From Bradyrhizobium sp. CCBAU 53351 (GTDB lineage Bacteria; Pseudomonadota; Alphaproteobacteria; Rhizobiales; Xanthobacteraceae): a stretch of 64,000 bases of DNA. Location of the stretch: positions 6,599,501-6,663,500 of the forward strand of contig NZ_CP030059.1 of the NCBI RefSeq assembly GCF_015291745.1, read 5' to 3'. Each line of letters begins with the position of its first letter. The first letter of the stretch is position 1. Below are positions 1-8,756 of this stretch, piece by piece. The notes under the pieces are model-generated. The model searched no databases. It saw only the letters and a program-made list of their open reading frames with translations, and had not been told where the DNA came from. A program made the position numbers and the translations under genes.

Positions 1-465
<465 letters not shown>

Positions 466-499
466 CACAAGCCCCGTTTGCGGTTGAACGTTTGGTGGA

Positions 500-1039
500 T
501 CACAGCAAGGCCTTCGCTGCTTTCACGGCATCATCGAATTTCGCCTCGAGCCACGCATTACCGCCGCGGCAGCCCGCAACGACTTGCGTGGCCCATCCAC
601 TGTAGTCGGCGAGGTCGTCAAGCTCCTCGGTGGTCGGATCCGTATGAAGGCGTGCCCCTATATTGCTGATCTTGTCGGCGATCTTGATCAGCTTCGCGCC
701 GGGCGATTTGTGCAGAGCGTCCTCGATCTGCTTCCGCCGCCGCTCGGCCTTCGGCAGATTCATGTCGTCCGTGCACTCAACGACCAGGGCGGCGACTCGC
801 TCTGAGAACGTCTGCGCAAGCTCCTCGCGCGTGGTGTCGGTGTCCTCGATCGCATCGTGCAGCCAGCCGGCCGCGACCAGCTCGGCATCGGCGCCGTCGG
901 TCGCGGTCGCAAGCAGGTTCGCAACCTCGGCGAGATGATTGATATAGGGCTCGCTGCCGCGCCCCTTGCGTGCCATGCCGTTGTGGCGCTGTGCGGCGAG
1001 CTCGGCAGCTTCAGATATGAGACGGATGGGGGAGAGCAT
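500..1039 (-). CDS. HD-domain small alarmone hydrolase-like protein (MESH1/SpoT-hydrolase type)
   Basis: A 179-residue single-domain HD protein. Family residues are all present: RKG near 24-26, PYINH (H35), LHDAIEDT (H61, D62, E65, D66) and KIADKISNI (D122, N126), the same pattern as the Mn-dependent (p)ppGpp or NADPH phosphohydrolase MESH1 and the SpoT hydrolase domain. No synthetase, TGS or ACT domain is present. I chose the ATG at 1039 because GGAGG lies 8 bases upstream; an ATG at 1054 in the same frame lacks such a site. It sits between ureB (57 bases away) and ureC (34 bases away) on the same strand, so it is probably co-transcribed with urease. Hydrolysis of an alarmone is inferred, not shown. 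Confidence 0.85.
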   Translation of the reverse strand: MLSPIRLISEAAELAAQRHNGMARKGRGSEPYINHLAEVANLLATATDGADAELVAAGWLHDAIEDTDTTREELAQTFSERVAALVVECTDDMNLPKAERRRKQIEDALHKSPGAKLIKIADKISNIGARLHTDPTTEELDDLADYSGWATQVVAGCRGGNAWLEAKFDDAVKAAKALL

Positions 1040-1096
1040 GGCAAGGACCTCCATTCTCGCCTCAACCGTGCCGTGCCGCGCTCGTTCCTGCGACGC

Positions 1097-1402
1097 TCAC
1101 AGCTTCCCCATTACATCGCCGCGGAAACCGTAGATCGTCTTCTTGCCCGCCATCGCCACCAGCTGCACATCGCGGGTCTGGCCAGGTTCGAAACGCACCG
1201 CGGTGCCGGCGGCGATGTCGAGGCGCATGCCGCGGGACTTCTTGCGGTCGAATTTCAGCGCCGGGTTGGTCTCGAAGAAATGGTAGTGCGAGCCGACCTG
1301 GATGGGGCGGTCGCCGGTGTTGGCCACCGTCAGCGTCACAGTCTTGCGGCCCGCATTGAGCTCGATCTCGCCGTCCTGGATGAAGAGTTCGCCGGGGATC
1401 AT
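1097..1402 (-). CDS. ureB: Urease beta subunit
   Basis: Structural beta subunit of urease, 101 residues, the usual length for a separate UreB. It begins [19 protein letters not shown] and contains the highly conserved [16 protein letters not shown] and [18 protein letters not shown] stretches. It assembles with UreA and UreC in the cytoplasmic apo-urease. It starts 9 bases after ureA, consistent with translational coupling. The order ureD-ureA-ureB-(HD gene)-ureC is the common rhizobial order apart from the inserted HD gene. Confidence 0.97.
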   Translation of the reverse strand: MIPGELFIQDGEIELNAGRKTVTLTVANTGDRPIQVGSHYHFFETNPALKFDRKKSRGMRLDIAAGTAVRFEPGQTRDVQLVAMAGKKTIYGFRGDVMGKL

Positions 1403-1411
1403 GCTGCCCTC

Positions 1412-1714
1412 CTACCTGATCGGCTCGTGCACGGTGACGAGCTTGGTGCCGTCCGGAAACGTCGCCTCGACCTGGATGTCGTGGATCATCTCGGGGATTC
1501 CAGGCATCACCTGGTCGCGGGTCAAGACCTGCGCGCCGGATTGCATCAGTTCGGCGACGGTGCGGCCGTCGCGCGCGCCTTCGAGGATGAAATCGGAGAT
1601 GATCGCGATGGCCTCGGGGTGGTTGAGCTTGACGCCGCGGTCCAGCCGGCGGCGGGCCACGATCGCGGCCATCGAGATCAAGAGCTTGTCCTTTTCGCGG
1701 GGAGACAGGTTCAT
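1412..1714 (-). CDS. ureA: Urease gamma subunit
   Basis: Smallest structural urease subunit, 100 residues, starting [20 protein letters not shown] with the family motifs [24 protein letters not shown] and [20 protein letters not shown]. Length and sequence match the stand-alone gamma subunit. It lies 24 bases downstream of ureD and 9 bases upstream of ureB on the same strand, inside the urt-ure operon. Confidence 0.97.
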   Translation of the reverse strand: MNLSPREKDKLLISMAAIVARRRLDRGVKLNHPEAIAIISDFILEGARDGRTVAELMQSGAQVLTRDQVMPGIPEMIHDIQVEATFPDGTKLVTVHEPIR

Positions 1715-1738
1715 GCGAAATCTCTTCCGTTCAACACT

Positions 1739-2569
1739 TCAATTCAGCCAGAGCCGCGGCAGGGCCACGCCGGTGCGCGCCAGCACGGCCATCATGTCGG
1801 CGCGCAAACGCGCCGCATCTTGGGCACAGAACCGCGCCATTGCAAAGCCATTCCAGGCCGAGATTCCGACCTCCCCTGAGAACGAGTCCGAGGCCTCGCG
1901 GATGCGCTCGACCAGAGCCTCGTCACCGGGGACGATCAGGGCCGTGCCGATCGCCGCCCCGCCCCTGGCAACTGCCGATCGCGCGAGCTTTGCGCCGATA
2001 TTGCCGTCCAGCCGAACCGTCTCGGCGAAGACCAGCCGGCCACCGCGCCGCAGCCGCCAGCGGTCGACGAACTCGCCCTGCTCCATCCGCTCGCCCATGG
2101 CGGTGCGGCCCAACACGACGATCTCGCAAAGCAGGAGCGACGCCGCCTCGTCGAGCGCGATGTCGAAGCGGCGATGGACGCGGGCGCGATCAAACAGGAT
2201 CGTCTCCTGCGGCAGCCAGGCGAGATGTGCACCCGCGGCGACCTTCAGCCCGATATTGAGGTCTGCCGCCTGCCCCGGCGCGCGATAGACCTTTTCTGCG
2301 GCCGCCGTCGTCAGCGTCAGCCGCGAGCTGGCTGCGGCCGTGATCTCGATGTCGAAGCGATCCCCGCCCGCAACGCCACCGGCCGTGTTGACGAACACGC
2401 CGGATAGCCCCTCGTCTTCCGGCGAAGGGAAGCGGATTCGCAAGGAGCCGGATTCATGCAAGGTGCCGCGCCGGGTCACGCCATCGCGCGCATGGACGTC
2501 GAAGCGCACCGCGCCACGGGCACGGTTGGCTTCGAACACCGAAGATGTCGTCAAAGCGTCGCTGCGCAT
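1739..2569 (-). CDS. ureD: Urease accessory protein UreD
   Basis: UreD (UreH) is the scaffold that binds apo-urease and recruits UreF and UreG for nickel insertion. The 276-residue protein has family features: FPSPEDEGLSGVFVNTAGGVAGGD near 50-70, TTAAAEKVYRAPG, LAWLPQETILFDRAR and an ETVRLDG region. It starts 36 bases after urtE and precedes ureA by 24 bases, linking transporter and enzyme genes in one transcription unit. Confidence 0.95.
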   Translation of the reverse strand: MRSDALTTSSVFEANRARGAVRFDVHARDGVTRRGTLHESGSLRIRFPSPEDEGLSGVFVNTAGGVAGGDRFDIEITAAASSRLTLTTAAAEKVYRAPGQAADLNIGLKVAAGAHLAWLPQETILFDRARVHRRFDIALDEAASLLLCEIVVLGRTAMGERMEQGEFVDRWRLRRGGRLVFAETVRLDGNIGAKLARSAVARGGAAIGTALIVPGDEALVERIREASDSFSGEVGISAWNGFAMARFCAQDAARLRADMMAVLARTGVALPRLWLN

Positions 2570-2605
2570 CCCTCTCCCCGGCCGGCCGCGGCAAAAATCT
2601 TGGGA

Positions 2606-3301
2606 CTACAGCGCCATCTGGCGGCTGATTTCGGCCGGGTCGAGATTGGAACGGTCGCAGGTGAACTTCACCGCGCCGCGATCCATCACGGCGAAACTGT
2701 CGCCGAGTTCGCAGGCAAAGTCGAGATATTGTTCGACCAGCACGATGGCGATGTTGCCGAGATTGCGCAGGTACGAGATGGCGCGGCCGATGTCCTTGAT
2801 GATGGAGGGCTGGATGCCCTCGGTCGGCTCGTCGAGCAGCAGAAGCTTCGGCCGCATCACCAGCGCGCGGCCGATCGCGAGCTGCTGTTGCTGGCCGCCT
2901 GAGAGGTCGCCGCCGCGACGGCCGAGCATGGATTGCAGCACCGGAAACAGCGAGAACACGTCGTCCGGGATGTGCTTGTCCTCGCGCTTGAGCGGACCGA
3001 AACCGGTCTTGAGGTTTTCCTCGACCGTCAGCAGCGGGAAGATCTCGCGTCCCTGCGGCACGAAGCCGATGCCCTTGCGCGCCCGCTCATAGGGCTTCAG
3101 CCCGGTGATGTCGCTGCCGTCGAGCACGATCGCACCCGACGAGATCGGATATTGCCCGACCATGGCACGGAGCAGCGAGGTCTTGCCGACGCCGTTGCGC
3201 CCGAGCACGCAGGTGACCTTGCCCGGCTCGGCCGAGATGGACACGCCGCGCAGCGCCTGCGCCGCGCCGTAAAACAGGTTGATGTCCTTGACCTCAAGCA
3301 T
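2606..3301 (-). CDS. urtE: Urea ABC transporter ATP-binding protein UrtE
   Basis: LivF-type ATPase of the urea transporter, 231 residues. Visible motifs: Walker A GRNGVGKTS (about 35-43), signature LSGGQQQQLAIGRAL, Walker B LLLLDEPTEGIQPS and the switch His region VLVEQYLDFA. The EGIQPS variant after Walker B is typical of UrtE rather than amino-acid transporters, as is the ending SRQMAL. It is separated from urtD by 3 bases and powers the UrtB-UrtC permease together with UrtD. Confidence 0.95.
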   Translation of the reverse strand: MLEVKDINLFYGAAQALRGVSISAEPGKVTCVLGRNGVGKTSLLRAMVGQYPISSGAIVLDGSDITGLKPYERARKGIGFVPQGREIFPLLTVEENLKTGFGPLKREDKHIPDDVFSLFPVLQSMLGRRGGDLSGGQQQQLAIGRALVMRPKLLLLDEPTEGIQPSIIKDIGRAISYLRNLGNIAIVLVEQYLDFACELGDSFAVMDRGAVKFTCDRSNLDPAEISRQMAL

Positions 3302-3304
3302 CGC

Positions 3305-4066
3305 TCAGCGCCCCAGATAGACTTCGATGACCCGCTCGTTGGACGAGACCTGGTCGATGGTGCCTTCCGCGAGCACCGTGCCTTCGTGCAGACAGGTGAC
3401 CTTGACGCCGAGCTCGCGCACGAACGTCATGTCGTGCTCGACCACCATCACGGTGTGGGTCTTGTTGATCTCTTTCAGCAGCTCGGCGGTCAGATGCGTC
3501 TCGACGTCGGTCATACCGGCGACGGGCTCGTCGACCAGCAGCAGCTTCGGATCCTGCGCCAGCAGCATGCCGATCTCGAGCCATTGCTTCTGGCCGTGGC
3601 TGAGGCTGCCGGCAAGGCGATTGCGGGCGTCGGTGAGGCGGATCGTCTCCAGCACCTTGTCGATGCGCTCGGACTCGGCCTTGCTGCCGCGCCAGAACAG
3701 CGTGCCGCGGACCGAATGGTCGACGTTCAGCGCGAGCAGGAGGTTGTCCTGCACGGTCTGGCTCTCGAACACGGTCGGTTTCTGGAACTTGCGGCCGATG
3801 CCGAGCTCGGCAATGCGGGTCTCGTCCAGCCGCGTCAAATCGGTGACGCCGTCGAACAGAACCGTCCCCTCGTCGGGCTTGGTCTTGCCGGTGATGATGT
3901 CCATCATGGTGGTCTTGCCGGCGCCGTTCGGGCCGATGATGGCGCGCATCTCGCCGGGCTCGAGGGTCAACGACAAATTGTTGATGGCGTGGAAGCCGTC
4001 GAACGAGACGTGCACGCCGTCCAGGTAAAGCATCGCGGAGGTCGCGCGGTTGTCCATGACGTTCAT
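3305..4066 (-). CDS. urtD: Urea ABC transporter ATP-binding protein UrtD
   Basis: LivG-type ATPase, 253 residues: Walker A GPNGAGKTTMMD, then the LivG-type insert with IGRKFQKPTVFESQTVQDNL, signature LSHGQKQWLEIGMLLAQDPKL and Walker B LLLVDEPVAGMT, and a switch His in VVEHDMTFVRELG. The signature reads LSHGQ rather than LSGGQ, which is normal for UrtD. It follows urtC by 4 bases and precedes urtE by 3, so the five urt genes form a tight operon. Confidence 0.95.
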   Translation of the reverse strand: MNVMDNRATSAMLYLDGVHVSFDGFHAINNLSLTLEPGEMRAIIGPNGAGKTTMMDIITGKTKPDEGTVLFDGVTDLTRLDETRIAELGIGRKFQKPTVFESQTVQDNLLLALNVDHSVRGTLFWRGSKAESERIDKVLETIRLTDARNRLAGSLSHGQKQWLEIGMLLAQDPKLLLVDEPVAGMTDVETHLTAELLKEINKTHTVMVVEHDMTFVRELGVKVTCLHEGTVLAEGTIDQVSSNERVIEVYLGR

Positions 4067-4070
4067 CGCG

Positions 4071-5240
4071 CTACTCCGCCATCTTGGGTTCGGTGACGCC
4101 GTCCTCGGCCGCAGCGCTCGTTGAGGCCGCGGCGATGCGCTTCTCCCTCGAGGAGTCCCACCAGGCGTTGAAGGTGCCGACGATGCCCTTGGGCAGCAGC
4201 AGCGTCACCAGGATGAACAGCGCACCCAGCATGAACAGCCAGTAAGGCGCGAGCATGCCGGAGGTGAAGAACGTCTTGGCGTAGTTGACGACGACGGCGC
4301 CGAGCGCCGCGCCGACCAGCGTGCCGCGGCCGCCGACCGCGACCCAGATCACCGCCTCGATCGAATTGCCCGGCGCGAACTCGGAGGGATTGATGATGCC
4401 GACCTGGGGGACGTAGAGCGCACCGGCGACGCCGGCCATGCAGGCCGACACAGTGAACACGAACAGCTTGTAGGATTCGACGCGGTAGCCCAGGAAGCGC
4501 GTGCGCGATTCCGCATCACGCACCGCGATCAGCACCTTGCCGAGCTTCGACGAGACGATGGCGCGGCAGATCAGGAAACCGACGATCAGCGCCAGGCAGC
4601 TCAGCGCGAACAGCGCCGCGCGGGTGCCCTCCGCCTGCACGTTGAAGCCGAGGATGTCCTTGAAGTCGGTCAGGCCGTTGTTGCCGCCGAAGCCGAAATC
4701 GTTGCGGAAGAAGGCGAGCAGCAGCGCATAGGTCATCGCCTGCGTGATGATCGAGAGATACACGCCGGTGACGCGGGAACGGAAGGCGAGCCAGCCGAAG
4801 CAGAAGGCGAGCAGGCCGGGCACGACCAGCACCATCAGTGCGGCGAACCAGAACATGTCGAAGCCGTACCAGTACCAGGGCAGCTTCGAATAGTTCAGGA
4901 ACACCATGAAGTCGGGCAGAACAGGATTGCCGTAGACGCCGCGGGTGCCGATCTGCCGCATCAGGTACATGCCCATCGCGTAGCCGCCGAGCGCGAAGAA
5001 GGCGCCGTGGCCGAGCGAGAGAATGCCGCAATAGCCCCAGATCAGGTCGATCGCCAGAGCCAGGATGGCGTAGCAGACATACTTGCCCCAGAGCGCGACG
5101 AGATAGGTCGGCACTTGCAGGAACGAGCCCGCGAGCAGCAGCAGGTTGGAGAGCGGGATGAGGATGCCGCAGGCCACGACGACGGCAAGGAAGACCGTCG
5201 CGCTGCGGTCCAGCGATCGCGTCAGCATGTGAGGGGTCAT
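4071..5240 (-). CDS. urtC: Urea ABC transporter permease UrtC
   Basis: LivM-family inner-membrane permease, 389 residues with about ten hydrophobic segments. Typical motifs are YAILALAIDLIWGYCGILSL, GHGAFFALGGYAMGMYLM, SRVTGVYLSIITQAMTYAL, IAVRDAESRTRFLGY and WVAVGGRGTLVGAALGA. The insertion around GVYGNPVLPDFMVFLNY is characteristic of UrtC. Its ATG overlaps the urtB stop codon in an ATGA arrangement. Its C-terminal tail is short and charged. Confidence 0.95.
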   Translation of the reverse strand: MTPHMLTRSLDRSATVFLAVVVACGILIPLSNLLLLAGSFLQVPTYLVALWGKYVCYAILALAIDLIWGYCGILSLGHGAFFALGGYAMGMYLMRQIGTRGVYGNPVLPDFMVFLNYSKLPWYWYGFDMFWFAALMVLVVPGLLAFCFGWLAFRSRVTGVYLSIITQAMTYALLLAFFRNDFGFGGNNGLTDFKDILGFNVQAEGTRAALFALSCLALIVGFLICRAIVSSKLGKVLIAVRDAESRTRFLGYRVESYKLFVFTVSACMAGVAGALYVPQVGIINPSEFAPGNSIEAVIWVAVGGRGTLVGAALGAVVVNYAKTFFTSGMLAPYWLFMLGALFILVTLLLPKGIVGTFNAWWDSSREKRIAAASTSAAAEDGVTEPKMAE

Positions 5241-6844
5241 GCTTCCACCGCACGGCCCTTGAGCGCGAACAGGCCGCGCGGCCGCTTTTGAATGAACAGG
5301 ATGATCAGAACCAGGATGGCGATCTTGCCGAGCACGGCGCCGGCGACCGGCTCCAGGAATTTGTTGGCGATGCCGAGCGTGAAGGCGCCGACCAGCGTGC
5401 CCCAGAGATTGCCGACCCCGCCGAACACCACGACCATGAAGCTGTCGATGATGTAGCTCTGGCCGAGATTGGGGCTGACATTGTCGATCTGCGACAGCGC
5501 CACGCCGGCAATACCGGCGATACCCGAGCCGAGCCCGAAGGTCAGCGCGTCGACGCGCGAGGTGGCGATGCCCATCGAGGCCGCCATGCGACGGTTCTGC
5601 GTCACTGCGCGCATCTCGAGGCCCAGTGCGGTGTAGCGCAGCATTGCGAGCAGGATCGCGAACACGGCCAGCGTGAACACGAGGATCCAGAGCCGGTTAT
5701 AGGTGATGGTGATCTGGCCGAGCTCGAACGCGCCGCTCATCCAGGAGGGATTGCCGACCTCGCGGTTGGTCGGGCCGAACATGGTGCGCACCGCCTGCTG
5801 CAGCACCAGCGAGAGACCCCAGGTGGCCAGCAGCGTCTCCAGCGGACGGCCGTAGAGGAAGCGGATGATGCTGCGCTCGATCAGGACGCCGATGGCGCCG
5901 GCGACGAGGAAGGCGAGCGGCACGGCGATCAGCAGGGAATAGTCGAACAGGCCGGGATAGCGGGTGCGGATCACCTCCTGCACCACGAAGGTGGTGTAGG
6001 CCCCGATCATCACCATCTCGCCATGGGCCATGTTGATGACGCCCATCACGCCGAAGGTGATGGCGAGCCCGATCGCCGCGAGCAGCAGCACCGAGCCGAG
6101 CGAGAGGCCGTACCAGGCATTCTGCACGCCCGACCAGACGGCGAGCGAGGACTGGATCGAGCCGATCGCGCTCGCGGCGGCCTTGGTCACCGAGGCCGGC
6201 TGGTCGCCCATGCCGGTGAGCAGCGCCAGCGCTTCCTGATCGCCGCGCGCCTTGAGCGTGGCAACCGCCTCGAGCTTCTCGACCTCGGAGGCATCCGTCT
6301 TGAACAGCAGGATGGCCGCGCGAGCCTCGCCGAGCGCAGCCTTGACCGATTTGTTGGTTTCCTTGGCGAGCGCGCCGTCGACGGCCTCGAGCGCCGTCTC
6401 CTCATGCGACTTGAAGACGGACTGCGCGGCCTGCAGGCGCGTCCCGACATCCGGCGATTGCAGCGTCAGGCCGCCGAGCGCAGCATCGACGCTGCGGCGC
6501 AGGCGGTTATTGAGGCGCACGGCGCTCGCGCTGTCGGGAACGCTGGCGACCGCCTCGCCGGTCGCGGCATCGATCGACTTGCCGTCGGCGCCCGTGACGT
6601 AAACCTTCTTGCTGTCAGGATCGGCCATGAGGCGGCCGTCCTGGAGCGCGCTGATGATGGGAAAAGCCAGCTTGTTGCCACTCCCGGCAACCACGCCGAT
6701 CGCCTCTTCAGTGTCGGAGAAATCGTCATTGGCGAATTTGGCGACCCCGTCCTCGAACGGACCGGCGAAGGCCGGCAGCGCGAACGCGATCAGCAACAAC
6801 GAGAACGCAAGCGAGCAGAGGCGCGCGGACAAATAGGCTGGCAC
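5237..6844 (-). CDS. urtB: Urea ABC transporter permease UrtB
   Basis: LivH-family permease with the long N-terminal periplasmic extension typical of proteobacterial UrtB. I chose the GTG at 6844 (535 residues), which gives a clean signal peptide (AFALPAFA) directly after the start and leaves a strong intergenic hairpin (6871-6900) outside the gene; an in-frame ATG at 6910 would read through that hairpin. Residues about 25-230 form an alpha-helical repeat-like domain; the membrane domain follows, with VMGVINMAHGEMVMIGAY, ERSIIRFLYGRPLETLLATW and GVGNLWGTLVGAF. It acts with UrtC, UrtD and UrtE. Confidence 0.92.
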   Translation of the reverse strand: MPAYLSARLCSLAFSLLLIAFALPAFAGPFEDGVAKFANDDFSDTEEAIGVVAGSGNKLAFPIISALQDGRLMADPDSKKVYVTGADGKSIDAATGEAVASVPDSASAVRLNNRLRRSVDAALGGLTLQSPDVGTRLQAAQSVFKSHEETALEAVDGALAKETNKSVKAALGEARAAILLFKTDASEVEKLEAVATLKARGDQEALALLTGMGDQPASVTKAAASAIGSIQSSLAVWSGVQNAWYGLSLGSVLLLAAIGLAITFGVMGVINMAHGEMVMIGAYTTFVVQEVIRTRYPGLFDYSLLIAVPLAFLVAGAIGVLIERSIIRFLYGRPLETLLATWGLSLVLQQAVRTMFGPTNREVGNPSWMSGAFELGQITITYNRLWILVFTLAVFAILLAMLRYTALGLEMRAVTQNRRMAASMGIATSRVDALTFGLGSGIAGIAGVALSQIDNVSPNLGQSYIIDSFMVVVFGGVGNLWGTLVGAFTLGIANKFLEPVAGAVLGKIAILVLIILFIQKRPRGLFALKGRAVEA

Positions 6845-6870
6845 TGTGAATGACCCCGGCAGAAATGGGT

Positions 6871-6900
6871 GGAGAAGGCGGCGGGATCGCCGCCCTCTCC
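6871..6900 (-). terminator. Stem-loop between urtA and urtB
   Basis: A near-perfect inverted repeat: 12-base arms (6871-6882 and 6889-6900) around a 6-base loop; the one imperfect position becomes a G-U pair in the minus-strand RNA. There is no U tract, so it is not a classical terminator. Such hairpins after a binding-protein gene usually stabilise the upstream message or attenuate the downstream genes. Confidence 0.7.
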
Positions 6901-6928
6901 GATCGTGCAATGGCGTGTCAGATCCGGA

Positions 6929-8251
6929 TCAGGAGCCGGAACCGAGGCACTTGTTGGTCTTGGTGTTGAAGTTGCCGCACTTCTTGCCGACCCAGTCGCC
7001 GATCAGGTCCTTGGAGCCGTCGAGCTCCTTCGACCAGGCATCGCCCGCGACGAGGCCCGGGGTCTTCCAGACCACGTCGAACTGGCCGTTGCCCTTGATC
7101 TCGCCGATGAACACCGGCTTGGTGATGTGGTGGTTCGGCAGCATCTTCGACACGCCGCCGGTCAGGTTCTTGGCTTCGATGCCCGGGAGAGCGTCGATCA
7201 CCTTGTCGGGATCGGTCGACTTCACCTTCTCGACCGCCTTGACCCACATGTCGAAGCCGATCACGTGCGCTTCCATCGGATCGTTTGTCACGCGCTTCGG
7301 ATTCTTGGTGTAGGCCTGCCACGCCTTGATGAACTTCTCGTTCTCCGGCGACTTGATGGACTGGAAGTAGTTCCAGGCAGCGAGATGGCCGACCAGCGGC
7401 TTGGTGTCGATGCCGGCGAGCTCTTCCTCACCGACCGAGAACGCGACGACCGGGATGTCCTTCGCCTTGATACCCTGGTTGCCGAGCTCCTTGTAGAAGG
7501 GAACGTTGGCGTCGCCGTTGATGGTCGAGACTACTGCAGTCTTCTTGCCGGCCGAGCCGAACTTCTTGATGTCGGCCACGATCGTCTGCCAATCGGAGTG
7601 ACCGAACGGCGTGTAGTTGATCATGATGTCTTCCTGGGCGACACCCTTGGACTTCAGATAGGCTTCCAGAATCTTGTTGGTGGTGCGCGGATAGACGTAG
7701 TCGGTGCCCGCGAGCACCCAGCGCTTCACCTTCTCTTCCTTCATCAAATAGTCGACGGCGGGGATCGCCTGCTGGTTCGGTGCCGCGCCCGTGTAGAAGA
7801 CGTTGCGCTCGCTCTCCTCACCCTCGTACTGCACGGGGTAGAACAGGATGCTGTTCAGCTCCTTGAACACCGGGAGCACCGACTTGCGCGACACCGAGGT
7901 CCAGCAGCCGAACACGACCGAGACCTTGTCCTTGGTGATCAGCTCGCGCGCCTTTTCGGCGAACAGCGGCCAGTTCGAGGCGGGATCGACGACGACGGCC
8001 TCGAGCTTCTTGCCGTTCACGCCGCCCTTCTTGTTCTGCTCGTCGATCAGGAAGAGGATGGTGTCCTTCAGCGTGGTTTCGCTGATGGCCATGGTGCCGG
8101 AAAGAGAGTGCAGCACACCGACCTTGATGGTGTCGTCGGCGGCCTTCGCGCCGGTCAATGGAGCCAGTCCGAGCATCAGTCCGGCGGTCGCGGCGAGAAC
8201 GCCACGGCGGCTAAATGACGCCGCTATATCGTGAATGGATTTGCTAAGCAT
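6929..8251 (-). CDS. urtA: Urea ABC transporter substrate-binding protein UrtA
   Basis: Periplasmic binding protein that captures urea for UrtBCDE. I chose the ATG at 8251 (440 residues): it has a GGGAG about 10 bases upstream, it begins a Tat-like signal (SFSRRGVLAATAG ... GAKAAD), and the sigma-54 promoter at 8327-8341 would fall inside any longer version of the gene. Family motifs include IKVGVLHSLSGTMAISE, VVVDPASNWPLFAEKA, VVFGCWTSVSRKSVLPVF, YPVQYEGEE and GTDYVYPRTTNKI. The C-terminus holds paired cysteines (KKCGNFNTKTNKCLG). It is first in the urt-ure operon. Confidence 0.95.
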   Translation of the reverse strand: MLSKSIHDIAASFSRRGVLAATAGLMLGLAPLTGAKAADDTIKVGVLHSLSGTMAISETTLKDTILFLIDEQNKKGGVNGKKLEAVVVDPASNWPLFAEKARELITKDKVSVVFGCWTSVSRKSVLPVFKELNSILFYPVQYEGEESERNVFYTGAAPNQQAIPAVDYLMKEEKVKRWVLAGTDYVYPRTTNKILEAYLKSKGVAQEDIMINYTPFGHSDWQTIVADIKKFGSAGKKTAVVSTINGDANVPFYKELGNQGIKAKDIPVVAFSVGEEELAGIDTKPLVGHLAAWNYFQSIKSPENEKFIKAWQAYTKNPKRVTNDPMEAHVIGFDMWVKAVEKVKSTDPDKVIDALPGIEAKNLTGGVSKMLPNHHITKPVFIGEIKGNGQFDVVWKTPGLVAGDAWSKELDGSKDLIGDWVGKKCGNFNTKTNKCLGSGS

Positions 8252-8326
8252 GAGTGTCTCATCTCCCTGACGCAGACGTGAAAACGCTGCGAAACGGCCC
8301 CACGGCCGCCTGCGATTAACGGATTC

Positions 8327-8341
8327 GCAAGAACCGTGCCA
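8327..8341 (-). promoter_or_regulatory. Sigma-54 (RpoN) -24/-12 promoter of the urt-ure operon
   Basis: The minus strand reads TGGCACG-GTTC-TTGC, a full match to the -24/-12 consensus TGGCACG-N4-TTGC with correct spacing between the GG and GC elements. The start point would fall near 8315, giving a leader of about 65 bases before the urtA ATG. This implies NtrC-type nitrogen control. A 12-base palindrome AACCAATTGGTT at 8359-8370 lies just upstream, but no clear NtrC site pair was found. Confidence 0.85.
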
Positions 8342-8756
8342 TGGACTGAGCACCCATCAACCAATTGGTTTCGCTAAACAAATCGCCCGAAATCAAAGTT
8401 TCGCCATTAAGAAGCAGCTCAAAACTTGAGCAATTCAAATGTATGCCAAAGCGGCAGGCGGTCTATTTTTTGAGCAAAATGCTAGCTCTGGCTAAATTTC
8501 CGGCATAACTATTTCTGCACCGCAACCGCCGTTTCGGGCACGCTTGCCTTGAAAGCGCCCGCTGAATGTTCCATATGAACAGCCGAGACCTCTTGCGAAT
8601 CAAGGGGTCGTTGCGAGCCGCGTGTTCTTAAGCCCCCTACGGGCCTCTGGCTTGCCCCATATCTCCCAAGCCATCCGACACCCTAAACACGCAGGTGTCT
8701 TCTCGACACCCTTTTGCGCGCGCCGCGCTGAATGCGCCGGGCGTTGCGCTTTTGAC
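8342..8756. other. Divergent intergenic region between urtA and the helicase gene
   Basis: About 400 bases without a convincing gene. It is more AT-rich than its surroundings between 8360 and 8520 and holds AACCAATTGGTT (8359-8370), AGCAAAATGCT (8472-8482) and the 15-base palindrome at 8567-8581. The helicase frame stays open upstream to 8622, but the conserved protein starts at 8757, so 8582-8756 is taken as a leader. Confidence 0.5.
8567..8581. promoter_or_regulatory. 15-base palindrome TGTTC-N5-GAACA upstream of the helicase gene
   Basis: Perfect 5-base arms around CCATA/T; a plausible dimeric regulator site about 175 bases before the helicase start. It does not match the alphaproteobacterial LexA pattern (GTTC-N7-GTTC), and no regulator can be named. 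Confidence 0.35.

Noticed and set aside
5288..6853. 521-codon open frame on the plus strand opposite urtB
   Set aside because: Composition typical of an antisense frame in high-GC DNA and no recognisable domain; urtB is well supported.
8430..8455. TGGCAT...TTGC on the minus strand as a second sigma-54 promoter
   Set aside because: The spacing between the GG and GC elements is 4 bases too long; the element at 8327-8341 fits fully.
8567..8581. TGTTC-N5-GAACA as a LexA box
   Set aside because: Alphaproteobacterial LexA sites are direct repeats GTTC-N7-GTTC; this is an inverted repeat with a different spacing.
8622..8756. N-terminal extension of the DEAD-box helicase
   Set aside because: The upstream 45 codons are not conserved in type, and the helicase family start (MERTHLLTSFQDFGL) fits the ATG at 8757.
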